From contig WRJI01000006.1 in the NCBI GenBank assembly GCA_009778595.1, positions 1 through 55,517 of the forward strand: 55,517 nucleotides of DNA, in the 5' to 3' direction. Source of the DNA: Peptococcaceae bacterium. GTDB taxonomy: Bacteria > Bacillota > Desulfitobacteriia > Desulfitobacteriales > Syntrophobotulaceae. Positions 22,355-30,212 of the stretch are shown here, piece after piece. The notes beneath the pieces are model-generated. The model searched no databases. It was not told where the DNA came from and worked only from the letters and a program-made list of their open reading frames with translations. The position numbers and the translations under genes are program-made. The number at the start of each line of letters is the position of its first letter. Position 1 is the stretch's first letter.

Positions 22355-23140
22355 ATGGAAACAGAAACACAAGCCAAATTAGCGACACTTAAACAGATCC
22401 TATCAGAAATGAGCAGCATCCTCCTGGCCTGTTCCGGCGGGACAGACAGTATGCTGCTGCTTGATGTGGCTCATGAGATCTTGGGCGACAATTTAGCTGT
22501 AGCGACTGTGAGCGCGCCCTATATGTTTGCGGAGGAAGGGCGGGAGGCAGCCGCGGAGGCCAACCGGAGAGGATTACGGCACTATCATCCTCACTTGGGT
22601 TTTGGTGAGGGTCCGGCGGACTTGTGGCGCAATACAATGGATCGTTGTTATTTATGCAAGACATATGTGTTTGAAGAATTGAAAAGATTGCAACGGCGTT
22701 TCGGCATGACCTGGCTTATGGACGGTACACAAAAAGATGACAATCCGGCGGATCGTCCGGGGTTTCGGGCTCTGCGGGAATTAGGCGTACGTAGCCCTCT
22801 GCTGGAAAGCGGTATCGGAAAAGAAGACATTCGAAAATTGGCACAAGCCAGAGGACTGGTTTGTTGGGATAAGCCTTCCAACAGTTGTTTGCTGACACGT
22901 TTACCATTCGACACGGCCGTGACGAAAGAAGCTTTGAGACGTGTCGGAGAGGCTGAAAAACTGCTTGTGTTATATGGATTAACTCGCGTGCGTGCCAGGT
23001 TACATGGAGACAATCTGCGCATTGAAACAGATTCTGAAGGGTTTGCTAAAGTCATTTCAGAAGCCGCAAAGCTTGTGCCTCCTCTCAAAGAATTAGGGTT
23101 TGATCGGATATCCCTTGACTTGGAGGGATATCGATCTTGA
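22355..23140 (+). CDS. larE: LarE-like ATP-dependent sacrificial sulfur transferase
   Basis: A PP-loop ATP pyrophosphatase of 261 residues. The SGGTDS motif is at residues 27-32. C178, in KPSNSCLLTR, matches the cysteine that Lactobacillus LarE sacrifices when it makes the nickel-pincer cofactor of lactate racemase. C98 and C101 (RCYLCK) together with C178 resemble the three-cysteine set reported to hold an iron-sulfur cluster in Thermotoga LarE. No larB, larC or racemase gene is nearby, so the real target is uncertain. A 9-bp inverted repeat (GATATCCCT/AGGGATATC, 23107-23132) lies at the gene end. Confidence 0.85.
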   Translation: METETQAKLATLKQILSEMSSILLACSGGTDSMLLLDVAHEILGDNLAVATVSAPYMFAEEGREAAAEANRRGLRHYHPHLGFGEGPADLWRNTMDRCYLCKTYVFEELKRLQRRFGMTWLMDGTQKDDNPADRPGFRALRELGVRSPLLESGIGKEDIRKLAQARGLVCWDKPSNSCLLTRLPFDTAVTKEALRRVGEAEKLLVLYGLTRVRARLHGDNLRIETDSEGFAKVISEAAKLVPPLKELGFDRISLDLEGYRS

Positions 23141-23154
23141 ATTCAAATTAAGAA

Positions 23155-23182
23155 GAATATTCCCGCTCTCCTTCCATACTAT
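23155..23182 (+). promoter_or_regulatory. Candidate sigma-E (mother cell) promoter for cwlD
   Basis: GAATATT (23155-23161) and CATACTAT (23175-23182) are 13 bp apart and resemble the sporulation sigma-E consensus (ATATT and CATACAnT). It lies about 109 bp before cwlD. In Bacillus, cwlD is transcribed in sporulation by sigma-E, which fits. The match is by eye only. Confidence 0.35.
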
Positions 23183-23290
23183 TAATGTGTGAAAGAACCA
23201 ATTGTCGGAAAATGTCTGACACAGACCGACGAAACGTTAAAACGCGGTAGGCGTGTTGACAGTTAGTCGTCTCGGGAGGGTGGATTAATA

Positions 23291-24064
23291 ATGCGAAACA
23301 GACGCCTTATTAACATTAGTGGTTTTCGAGCTGGCCGTTTTGTTTCTGAAAGAGCAAAAAACTTATTACTGGGTTTTATCGTCTTCAATGCTATCATGAT
23401 CGGGGCGGTGATCTTCTTGGTAGGGCGGGCAGATCAAATGGTTGAAATGAACGGCAATGTTGGTGACAGCATTGTTTGGAACCAGAAGCTTATTGGTAAA
23501 ACTGTTGTTATTGATGCCGGACACGGCGGGATTGATCCGGGGGCTATCGGGGTGACAGGCGTCAAAGAGAAAGACATTAATCTGTCTGTGGCTTTGAAAG
23601 TTAAAGAATTCCTCCAATTGTCCGGTGTGACTGTCGTTATGATCCGCGAGGATGATCGGGATTTTGGAACGTCTACAAGGGCTTCGCGGAATAAATCCGA
23701 AGATTTGGCCTACCGCACCAAGGTTGTAGCGGACGCTCAAGCTGATGTTATTCTAAGTATCCATGGTAACAGCTTTACGGATTCCAGACAGCAGGGGGCA
23801 CAGGTTTTTCATTATAAAGGATCTCAAGAAGGCGCGGAATTTGCCCAATTACTCCAAGATCGCTTGAATGAGGTTACCGCCCATCCGCGTATTATTAGAT
23901 CCGATAATTTTTATATGCTCAGAAATACACATGGTACCGCGTTAACGGTAGAAATAGGTTTTCTCAGTTGTCCCGAAGAAGAGAAAAAATTGGTTGACCC
24001 TGATTATCAAAGCAGACTCGCTCTTGCGATAGCTTTGGGGGTGACGAGTTATCTTGAGAATTGA
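23291..24064 (+). CDS. cwlD: N-acetylmuramoyl-L-alanine amidase, CwlD type
   Basis: Cleaves the stem peptide from muramic acid; in spore formers CwlD is needed to make muramic-delta-lactam in the spore cortex. The product is 257 residues: an N-terminal membrane anchor (about 24-46), then an Amidase_3 domain. The zinc ligands are H78 (DAGHGG), E93 and H158 (SIHGN), and the catalytic glutamate is E221 (VEIGFLS). The ATG follows CGGGAGGGTGG. Its place shortly after rplM-rpsI matches Bacillus subtilis, which supports CwlD and a spore-forming host. Confidence 0.9.
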   Translation: MRNRRLINISGFRAGRFVSERAKNLLLGFIVFNAIMIGAVIFLVGRADQMVEMNGNVGDSIVWNQKLIGKTVVIDAGHGGIDPGAIGVTGVKEKDINLSVALKVKEFLQLSGVTVVMIREDDRDFGTSTRASRNKSEDLAYRTKVVADAQADVILSIHGNSFTDSRQQGAQVFHYKGSQEGAEFAQLLQDRLNEVTAHPRIIRSDNFYMLRNTHGTALTVEIGFLSCPEEEKKLVDPDYQSRLALAIALGVTSYLEN

Positions 24065-24246
24065 CCTCGAACACCTTCCGGGAGGAGCCCCCATGATCAG
24101 GGGCTGTCGAAACTTCGGCAAACATGTGGAAGATGTAAGTCATAAGTCCTATTATAGGATATTTGTATTTTACACGCTTTGCATGCAGGAACATTACTAG
24201 ATTTATAGAATTATTCTAATAATTAGATCATACAGGAGGGAGTCAA

Positions 24247-24684
24247 GTGGATTTGCTACCGGCTATTCTGCTTTTGATTATGGGTTCAGGGCTGCTGATA
24301 CTGGGATTCATTTTTAACAGGGAAGAAGAAGCGTCGCCTTCACTAAGCAATATGGCGGCGTTGCGTAAAGAGATCAGTGCTCTGAGGGATGAAGTGCGGC
24401 GCAATGACGCCAAAAACGATTTGGTGCAGCGCGAAATCCTATTGGTTCGGTCTGCAATGCCCGATCTCAACGAGTCGCCCCCTAAAACGATTTTGTCTTC
24501 AGAAGACAATGTTAAGGGTCTTTTTGAACCGCGTTTCGGGGATGCGGCGATGAGTCGAGCGGAACGGAACAAAGAGATTGTTGCCATGGCGCAACAGGGG
24601 TATTCCAGCTCGGATATCGCCGAGGAACTTGCCATGAGTAACGATACCGTTTCTATGATTATCAATAAGTTTAAGAGAGCATAA
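24247..24684 (+). CDS. Membrane-anchored protein with C-terminal helix-turn-helix
   Basis: 145 residues. One N-terminal membrane helix (about 4-22) is followed by a charged, probably coiled-coil stretch (about 38-70), a linker, and a C-terminal helix-turn-helix-like segment (NKEIVAMAQQGYSSSDIAEELAMSNDTVSMIINKFKR). The arrangement is like SwrB/YlxL and DUF6115 proteins of Firmicutes, but I cannot assign a name. GTG start after CAGGAGGGAG. It is 3 nt before the next gene and so likely cotranscribed with it. Confidence 0.8.
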   Translation: MDLLPAILLLIMGSGLLILGFIFNREEEASPSLSNMAALRKEISALRDEVRRNDAKNDLVQREILLVRSAMPDLNESPPKTILSSEDNVKGLFEPRFGDAAMSRAERNKEIVAMAQQGYSSSDIAEELAMSNDTVSMIINKFKRA

Positions 24685-24687
24685 ACC

Positions 24688-25203
24688 ATGAGAAAGAAAA
24701 TTGGACCTTTCATTTCCGGTATCGGAGCCGGATTGTGCTTAGCGGTTGTTATCCTGTCTTTGTGGGGGCTTTTTAATCCGGATCAGGAATCCGTTCAAGT
24801 CGGCGATCTCGAAGGAGACGCTCTCTTGGCTTCTGTGGAGTCGGCAGATGCAGCACTAACAACGGTTGGGGCTGGGGCAACAGATGCGATCGACTCTGAC
24901 TCGCAAGATGGTACAGACTTTACGGATTCTTCAATATTAGCTACCACAGAAGGCGACGATGCCGAAATACCGGAGGTTACCCAAGGCGTTGCCAAGATCG
25001 TCACGATAAAATATGGTATGTCAGCCAGACAGATCGCCGGGCTTCTTGAGCAAGAAGGTGTGATCGACAATGCCCAAGATTTTCATGATTTGGTTGTAAC
25101 CCAAATGATGACACAAAGATTTATTGCCGGGACATTTTCCGTTCGTACCGACGCAACTTATGAAGAGCTGATCCGTATACTGACGAGCCATCCCAACATC
25201 TAA
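24688..25203 (+). CDS. Membrane protein with MltG-type LysM-like domain
   Basis: 171 residues. One N-terminal membrane helix (about 9-28) is followed by a low-complexity acidic stretch (about 35-100). The C-terminal domain (about 105-168: IKYGMSARQIAGLLEQEGVIDNAQDF...FIAGTFSV) matches the small N-terminal domain of the lytic transglycosylase MltG/YceG. The catalytic part of MltG is absent, so this is probably a peptidoglycan-binding or accessory protein. The stop codon TAA is part of the left edge of repeat copy 2. Confidence 0.75.
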   Translation: MRKKIGPFISGIGAGLCLAVVILSLWGLFNPDQESVQVGDLEGDALLASVESADAALTTVGAGATDAIDSDSQDGTDFTDSSILATTEGDDAEIPEVTQGVAKIVTIKYGMSARQIAGLLEQEGVIDNAQDFHDLVVTQMMTQRFIAGTFSVRTDATYEELIRILTSHPNI

Positions 25204-25250
25204 CGCGGGCTACGCCCGCAAGTATTCAGTATTCAGGATTCAGAATGTTG
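25201..25250 (+). repeat. Dispersed hairpin/heptamer element, copy 2 (truncated)
   Basis: The head hairpin GCGGGC-TAC-GCCCGC is at 25205-25219, followed by heptamers TATTCAG, TATTCAG, GATTCAG and AATG. The AT-rich core and tail are missing. The left edge TAACG includes the stop codon of the preceding gene. Confidence 0.85.
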
Positions 25251-25285
25251 TAGAATCACCTTAATCATATCACCCTATCATTTAT

Positions 25286-25320
25286 CGGCGAGTCGCCAAG
25301 ACCCGCCGGTTTTTGTGTGT
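25286..25320 (+). terminator. Intrinsic terminator before the arg operon
   Basis: CGGCGAGTC (25286-25294) pairs with GACCCGCCG (25300-25308) with one A-C mismatch, followed by GTTTTTGTGTGTTTTTG. It ends transcription from the cwlD region and isolates the argC promoter. Confidence 0.7.
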
Positions 25321-25403
25321 TTTTGAGATGTGGAAATATCTTTGAGTCTTCGCCTGGGGATGGTATAATATTAGCCGGGGTTTGCATAGTATAAGCGTGT
25401 ATA

Positions 25404-25426
25404 ATAATACATTAAAATTGTATTAT
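25404..25426 (+). promoter_or_regulatory. Candidate operator (ARG-box-like) upstream of argC
   Basis: A perfect inverted repeat, ATAATACA at 25404-25411 and TGTATTAT at 25419-25426, with a 7-bp AT spacer. It ends 5 bp before the -35 box. Its length, AT content and place suit the arginine repressor ArgR/AhrC, although the match to the usual box is loose and no argR gene is in the window. Confidence 0.45.
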
Positions 25427-25431
25427 ATCCA

Positions 25432-25460
25432 TTGACGCAGAATTGCAATTGAGGTATAAT
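25432..25460 (+). promoter_or_regulatory. Sigma-A-type promoter for argCJBD
   Basis: TTGACG (25432-25437), a 17-bp spacer and TATAAT (25455-25460), 32 bp before the argC start. The spacer contains the palindrome AATTGCAATT. Confidence 0.85.
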
Positions 25461-25492
25461 AGGAATGTTCAAATGATCAAGAGGAGGAAGGC

Positions 25493-26572
25493 ATGAATAA
25501 AAATACTGACATTCAAGTGGGAATTCTCGGGGCAACCGGGTATACGGGTCGGGAACTGGTTCGGGTTCTCAGCAATCACCCGAAGGCAGAAATCGTTTAT
25601 CTGGGAACCTCAAGTGCTCAGGGGAAGCCATATGGTTTTGTCTATCCGGAATTGTTGGGATCTCCTTTAGGAGATTTGATTATGGAGGATGAGAGCAGCG
25701 TTCCTGAAGTTGATGTTTTGTTCTGCGCTGTACCCCATGGGATTATGGCGTCCCGGGTTGCGGAGCTGTTAGCACGTGGCATAAGGATAATTGATTTGGG
25801 AGCGGATTTTCGACTGAAAGATCCCGCGAAGTATCGTCAATGGTATGGCGAAGGGTTGGATCTTTCGGATCCGGATCATCCCGATCCGGATAATCTATCT
25901 CAGGCCGTTTATGGGTTGACGGAAATCTATCGTGAGGATATCGCCGCCGGAAGTCTTATCGCGAATCCCGGTTGCTATCCGACATCGGCTCTATTACCTT
26001 TGATACCTTTATTGGCAAATGGTCTCATTGAGCACGACCCTATTGTTATCGACGCCAAGTCAGGGGTCTCGGGAGCTGGGCGCACTCCCTCAGCGCGGAC
26101 ACATTATTGTCAGGTGGAAGATAATTTCCAGGTTTACGGTATTGATGGCCACCGCCATATGCCGGAAATTGAACAGGAATTGTCATTTGCGGCGGGGGCA
26201 TCAATTTGTGTGTCATTTACGCCCCATCTTGTGCCTATGGTTCGTGGAATGATGGCAACAATTTATACTCGAATTCGAAAAGATTCAAAAGTTGGAGAAA
26301 CGGATCTGCGTCATTGTTGGCAGAACGCTTACCAAGATGTTGCTTTTGTCCGGGTTATGTCACCGGGGGTGTGGCCTATGAGTAAGCACGCTTTCGGCAG
26401 CAATAACCTATATATGCAGGTTCGGGTAGATGAGCGGACAGGTCTTGTTGTTATCGTATCTGTTCTCGATAATTTGGTCAAAGGTGCCTCGGGTCAGGCC
26501 GTTCAAAATATGAATGTTATGTTTGGCTTACCGGAAAAAACAGGCCTGGAAATGCTAAGTCTTTGGCCTTGA
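25493..26572 (+). CDS. argC: N-acetyl-gamma-glutamyl-phosphate reductase
   Basis: Third step of arginine synthesis: reduces N-acetylglutamyl phosphate to the semialdehyde with NADPH. The product is 359 residues. The nucleotide-binding loop GATGYTG is at residues 13-19 and the catalytic cysteine is C161 in NPGCYPTS. The ATG follows GAGGAGGAAGG. First gene of argCJBD, with its own strong promoter. Confidence 0.97.
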   Translation: MNKNTDIQVGILGATGYTGRELVRVLSNHPKAEIVYLGTSSAQGKPYGFVYPELLGSPLGDLIMEDESSVPEVDVLFCAVPHGIMASRVAELLARGIRIIDLGADFRLKDPAKYRQWYGEGLDLSDPDHPDPDNLSQAVYGLTEIYREDIAAGSLIANPGCYPTSALLPLIPLLANGLIEHDPIVIDAKSGVSGAGRTPSARTHYCQVEDNFQVYGIDGHRHMPEIEQELSFAAGASICVSFTPHLVPMVRGMMATIYTRIRKDSKVGETDLRHCWQNAYQDVAFVRVMSPGVWPMSKHAFGSNNLYMQVRVDERTGLVVIVSVLDNLVKGASGQAVQNMNVMFGLPEKTGLEMLSLWP

Positions 26573-26602
26573 GACAAAGAAATCGGAGAATGGGGGATCG
26601 TA

Positions 26603-27865
26603 ATGGTCTGGGATGTTTTGTGTCATGGAAAAGGGGTTGCGGAACCTTTGGGTTTTTTCGCGGCCGGGGTTCAGGCTCAGGTGAAGTATCCTGGGAAGTA
26701 TGATGTGGCTTTAGTCTATTCCCGTTGTCCCGCGGCAGCAGCAGCTGTTTATACGAGTAATTTGGTGAAAGCGCATCCTTTGATGTTGAACCAACGTCAT
26801 CTGGCCAATGGGCAGGCTCAAGCAGTGGTCATTAACAGCGGTAATGCCAATGCCTGTTTGGGTGGGGAAGGGGATGATGCCGCTTGGGCGATGGCTGAGG
26901 AGACGGCTCGGGTTCTTGGGTTGAAACCTGAGGATGTTGTCGTTGCGTCCACCGGTGTTATCGGGCAACCTTTTCCTACGGAGAGAGTACGGGAGGGGAT
27001 ACAGAAGGCAGCTATGGAGATAAAGGCTTGTCAGGAATCTTTTTTAGATTTTTCAGAGAGGGCGTTGCAGGGAGCTCATTTTGCCTCTTTGGCTATTATG
27101 ACGACGGATCTGGTCCCGAAGCAGGCGGCTTATGAAGTCAAGGTAAGCGGCGGAATTGTTCGTTTGGGGATTATGGCGAAGGGTTCCGGGATGATTCATC
27201 CGCAGATGGGAACTATGTTGGCATTTATCACGACGGATGCTCGTGTTGAGGTTGGACCTTTGCAGTCGCTTCTGCGTGATGCTGTTGACGAAAGTTTCAA
27301 TATGATCACTGTTGACGGGGATATGAGTACCAATGACATGGTGGTGGCACTCGCCAACGGTTGTTCGGGTATCGAGCTTGTGGATGAGGATTGGGAAACC
27401 TTTCGCGGTGTTTTTCGGGCAGCTTGCCGCCATATGGCTCAAGCTATCGCGGGAGACGGAGAAGGCGCTTCCAAATTGTTGACGGTGCAGGTGTCAGGGG
27501 CTTCCTCCAAGGAGCAAGCCCGTCAAGTGGCCCGTGCGGTTTGTGGATCCAATCTGGTAAAGTGTGCGATGTATGGCCGCGACGCGAACTGGGGTCGTAT
27601 TATCTGTGCTGTAGGGTATGCGGGTGTCGAAGTCGATCCGGGGAAAATCTCGATTTCTTTGAATGGATTGCAGGTTGCCGAGAAGGGCAAGGAGGTTGTT
27701 TTTGACGAGAAGGAAGCATCGAAGCGGCTTAGTGATGATACAGTTACGATTCATGTCGATTTGGGGAGCAAGGGGTCTGAAATCGAGAAGGGGTTCTCGG
27801 CGACCGCCTGGGGGTGTGATTTGACGCATAAGTATATCGATATTAATTCGGATTATCGAAGCTAA
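26603..27865 (+). CDS. argJ: Bifunctional ornithine acetyltransferase / N-acetylglutamate synthase
   Basis: Recycles the acetyl group from N-acetylornithine to glutamate. The product is 420 residues. It is made as a precursor that cuts itself before a threonine: here KGSGMIHPQMGTMLAFITTDA, so T204 would be the nucleophile. The residue before it is Gly203, where many homologues have Ala. The presence of argJ means a cyclic acetyl pathway. The ATG follows CGGAGAATGGGGG. The stop TAA is the left edge of repeat copy 3. Confidence 0.96.
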   Translation: MVWDVLCHGKGVAEPLGFFAAGVQAQVKYPGKYDVALVYSRCPAAAAAVYTSNLVKAHPLMLNQRHLANGQAQAVVINSGNANACLGGEGDDAAWAMAEETARVLGLKPEDVVVASTGVIGQPFPTERVREGIQKAAMEIKACQESFLDFSERALQGAHFASLAIMTTDLVPKQAAYEVKVSGGIVRLGIMAKGSGMIHPQMGTMLAFITTDARVEVGPLQSLLRDAVDESFNMITVDGDMSTNDMVVALANGCSGIELVDEDWETFRGVFRAACRHMAQAIAGDGEGASKLLTVQVSGASSKEQARQVARAVCGSNLVKCAMYGRDANWGRIICAVGYAGVEVDPGKISISLNGLQVAEKGKEVVFDEKEASKRLSDDTVTIHVDLGSKGSEIEKGFSATAWGCDLTHKYIDINSDYRS

Positions 27866-27979
27866 CGCGGTCTTCGACCGCAAGTATCCAGTATTCAGGA
27901 TTCAGGATTCAGAATGTGGATTTTCTTGTTTTTTATTGATGTTGTTGCAACCTAAGCGACTAACGCGGGCTTTGCCCGC
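27863..27979 (+). repeat. Dispersed hairpin/heptamer element, copy 3, with second head
   Basis: The head GCGGTC-TTC-GACCGC is at 27867-27881. It is followed by four heptamers (TATCCAG, TATTCAG, GATTCAG, GATTCAG), AATGTGG, the AT core, GTTG-TTG-CAAC and CTAAGCGACTAACG. A second head with a different stem and loop, GCGGGC-TTT-GCCCGC, is at 27965-27979. Both edges read CTAACG. It lies inside the arg operon between argJ and argB. Confidence 0.9.
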
Positions 27980-28056
27980 AAGAGCCATTGTTGGTGAGGA
28001 CTCCGAATTTTTCAGGTTGGTGACATCAGATTATCTTGAGGGGGTTGGCGGGATTA

Positions 28057-28944
28057 ATGAAAGTCGGTTATTTGGAGAGGGCTCAGATATTGGTTGAAGC
28101 GCTACCTTATATTCAGCGGTTTGCCGGACAAACCGTTGTGATAAAGTATGGCGGCCACGCTATGGTTGATGATATCTTGAAAGAGTCTGTGCTTTTGGAT
28201 ATTCTGTTGTTGCATTCTGTGGGTCTGCGTCCTGTTGTTGTTCATGGGGGCGGTCCGGAGATTAATCGTATGCTCGGGCGGATCGGGAAGAAAAGTACCT
28301 TTGTGCAGGGGCTACGGGTGACAGATGAGGAGACGATGGAGATCGCGGCTATGGTGTTGGTGGGCAAGCTGAACACCCAAATTGTGGGTCATTTAAATCG
28401 ATTGGGCGGTCGAGCCGTAGGGTTGAATGGGCAGGACGCCAGACTTTTTTTGGCTGAGAAAAAACCTATGAGGCTGATTAATGGCGAAGGTTTTGCGGAG
28501 GATGTGGATTTGGGATATGTAGGTCAGATTACGAAGATGTCACCGGAGATCGTGGTGTCTTTGCTTGATCAGGGGTTTATTCCGGTTATTTCGCCCTTGG
28601 CGGGAGGCGAGGATGGGCTTCCGTACAATGTTAACGCTGATATGGCGGCGGGAATGTTGGCCGGGGCTCTGAAGGCGGAAAAACTGTTTCTGCTGACGGA
28701 TGTGCCGGGAATTATGCGGGATATTCATGATCCCGGATCAGTGATTTCTGAGCTGAGCGGTCAGGATGTTGAGAAGCTTATTGTTGAGGGCGTGATTCAG
28801 GGCGGCATGATTCCGAAGGCGGAATGCGCGTTGTTGGCCCTGGAACAAGGTGTCCCGAGAGTTCATATTGTTGACGGACGTCAACCGCATACATTGTTGC
28901 TGGAGCTTTTCAGTGATGTGGGTGTCGGGACGATGCTATGTTAA
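28057..28944 (+). CDS. argB: Acetylglutamate kinase
   Basis: Second step of arginine synthesis: phosphorylates N-acetylglutamate, often feedback-inhibited by arginine. The product is 295 residues. Landmarks are [10 protein letters not shown] (K30), VHGGGPEI and GLNGQDARL. The N-terminal helix ([21 protein letters not shown]) is the type found in arginine-sensitive hexameric enzymes. The ATG at 28057 follows GAGGGGGT; an in-frame TTG at 28036 lies before that site. Confidence 0.96.
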   Translation: MKVGYLERAQILVEALPYIQRFAGQTVVIKYGGHAMVDDILKESVLLDILLLHSVGLRPVVVHGGGPEINRMLGRIGKKSTFVQGLRVTDEETMEIAAMVLVGKLNTQIVGHLNRLGGRAVGLNGQDARLFLAEKKPMRLINGEGFAEDVDLGYVGQITKMSPEIVVSLLDQGFIPVISPLAGGEDGLPYNVNADMAAGMLAGALKAEKLFLLTDVPGIMRDIHDPGSVISELSGQDVEKLIVEGVIQGGMIPKAECALLALEQGVPRVHIVDGRQPHTLLLELFSDVGVGTMLC

Positions 28945-28956
28945 GGGAGAGGATTT

Positions 28957-29000
28957 GTGCGTCGGTCGGCGCGTTGGTCGGTGCGCCGGTTGGTGCGTGG
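28957..29000 (+). repeat. G/T-rich low-complexity spacer, argB-argD
   Basis: Repeated variants of GTGCGTCGGTCGG / GCGTTGGTCGGTGCG / GGTTGGTGCGTGG fill the argB-argD spacer. It looks like degenerate tandem slippage of a GGTYGGTGCG unit. No promoter is visible. Confidence 0.55.
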
Positions 29001-29027
29001 GCAGTAAGAGAGTAAGGAGTGGTTAAG

Positions 29028-30212
29028 ATGCAAACGGAGAAGCTTATTGAGTCAGGCCGGAAGGTTCTCATGAACACTTATAACCGGTATCCTCTGGTTC
29101 TGGCCAAGGGGAAGGGAACCCGGGTCTGGGATGTGGATGGGCGTGAATATCTTGATTTCGTTACAGGGTTCGCAGTGACGTCTTTGGGTCATGGTCATCC
29201 CCAAGTGATCAAGGCTATGGAGGAGCAGCTGGGGTGTTTTGTGCATACTTCGAACGCGTTTTGGCTGGAAAAACAAATTGAGTTGGCCCGGAAACTGACG
29301 GAGATTTCTTTTGCTGATAAGGTGTTCTTTTGCAACAGCGGTGCTGAGGCCAATGAGGCGGCTTTAAAACTGGGACGAAAATTTGCCAGGCTCCATGGCG
29401 GGGAATCAAAAACCCGGATTGTCTCGTTAAATAATTCATTTCATGGGCGGACATTTGGAGCGTTAACGGCGACGGGGCAGAGGAAGTATCAGAAGGACTT
29501 TGAGCCGTTGGTGCCCGGGTTCGATTATGTTGACAATAACGATGGCGAGGCTCTGCGGTCGGTTATTAATGAGAATACGGCTGCGGTTATCCTGGAACCT
29601 ATTCAAGGTGAAGGGGGTGTCTATCCGGTGAGTTCCGCGTTCATGAAGCTAACCCGGGAGTTGTGCGACGCGTTTGGAGCTTTATTAATCTTTGACGAGA
29701 TCCAATGCGGATTGGGGCGGACAGGGCATCTTTTCGCATATGAGATGGGAGATGTAGTTCCGGATATTATGACCTTGGCAAAGGCTTTGGGCAATGGTAT
29801 TCCTATTGGAGCGATGCTGGCAACGGATCAGGTAGCTGACGCGTTTCAGCCGGGGGATCACGCTTCGACTTTTGGCGGCAATCCTTTGGTTACAGCTGCC
29901 GGGTGCGCTGTCCTTGATGTAATGACCGCACCGGGGTTTTTGGAAGAGGTGCGGGTGAAGGGGGCTTATTTGAAATCGGCACTGCAAAAACTGGCTGATG
30001 AACGGTGGGATAACGCTCCGGTGCGAGGTGAGGGTTTGATGTTAGGGGTGACTGTAGGGGATACAGCTCCGGGAATCGTGGAGGCGTGCCGGAAACGGGG
30101 GTTGTTGATTAATTGCGTCGGGGGAACGGTTTTGCGTTTTTTGCCACCTCTAACGGTGAGTTGGGAAGAGCTTGATGAGGCGATTGAGGTCATTCACAAT
30201 CATGGTCTATAG
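29028..30212 (+). CDS. argD: Acetylornithine aminotransferase
   Basis: A PLP enzyme that makes N-acetylornithine from the semialdehyde and glutamate. The product is 394 residues, class III aminotransferase. Landmarks are FCNSGAEANEAALKLGRKF, the FDEIQCGLGRTG aspartate that holds the pyridine nitrogen, and the Schiff-base lysine in TLAKALGNGIP. The ATG follows TAAGGAG; an in-frame GTG at 29019 overlaps that site. The 3' end overlaps the convergent gene by 23 bp. Confidence 0.96.
   Translation: MQTEKLIESGRKVLMNTYNRYPLVLAKGKGTRVWDVDGREYLDFVTGFAVTSLGHGHPQVIKAMEEQLGCFVHTSNAFWLEKQIELARKLTEISFADKVFFCNSGAEANEAALKLGRKFARLHGGESKTRIVSLNNSFHGRTFGALTATGQRKYQKDFEPLVPGFDYVDNNDGEALRSVINENTAAVILEPIQGEGGVYPVSSAFMKLTRELCDAFGALLIFDEIQCGLGRTGHLFAYEMGDVVPDIMTLAKALGNGIPIGAMLATDQVADAFQPGDHASTFGGNPLVTAAGCAVLDVMTAPGFLEEVRVKGAYLKSALQKLADERWDNAPVRGEGLMLGVTVGDTAPGIVEACRKRGLLINCVGGTVLRFLPPLTVSWEELDEAIEVIHNHGL

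Noticed and set aside
24065-24246. Promoter or riboswitch upstream of the 145-residue membrane protein
   Set aside because: TTGCAT near 24178 lacks a matching -10 at a proper distance, and the AGCCCC/GGGGCT stem has no further conserved parts.
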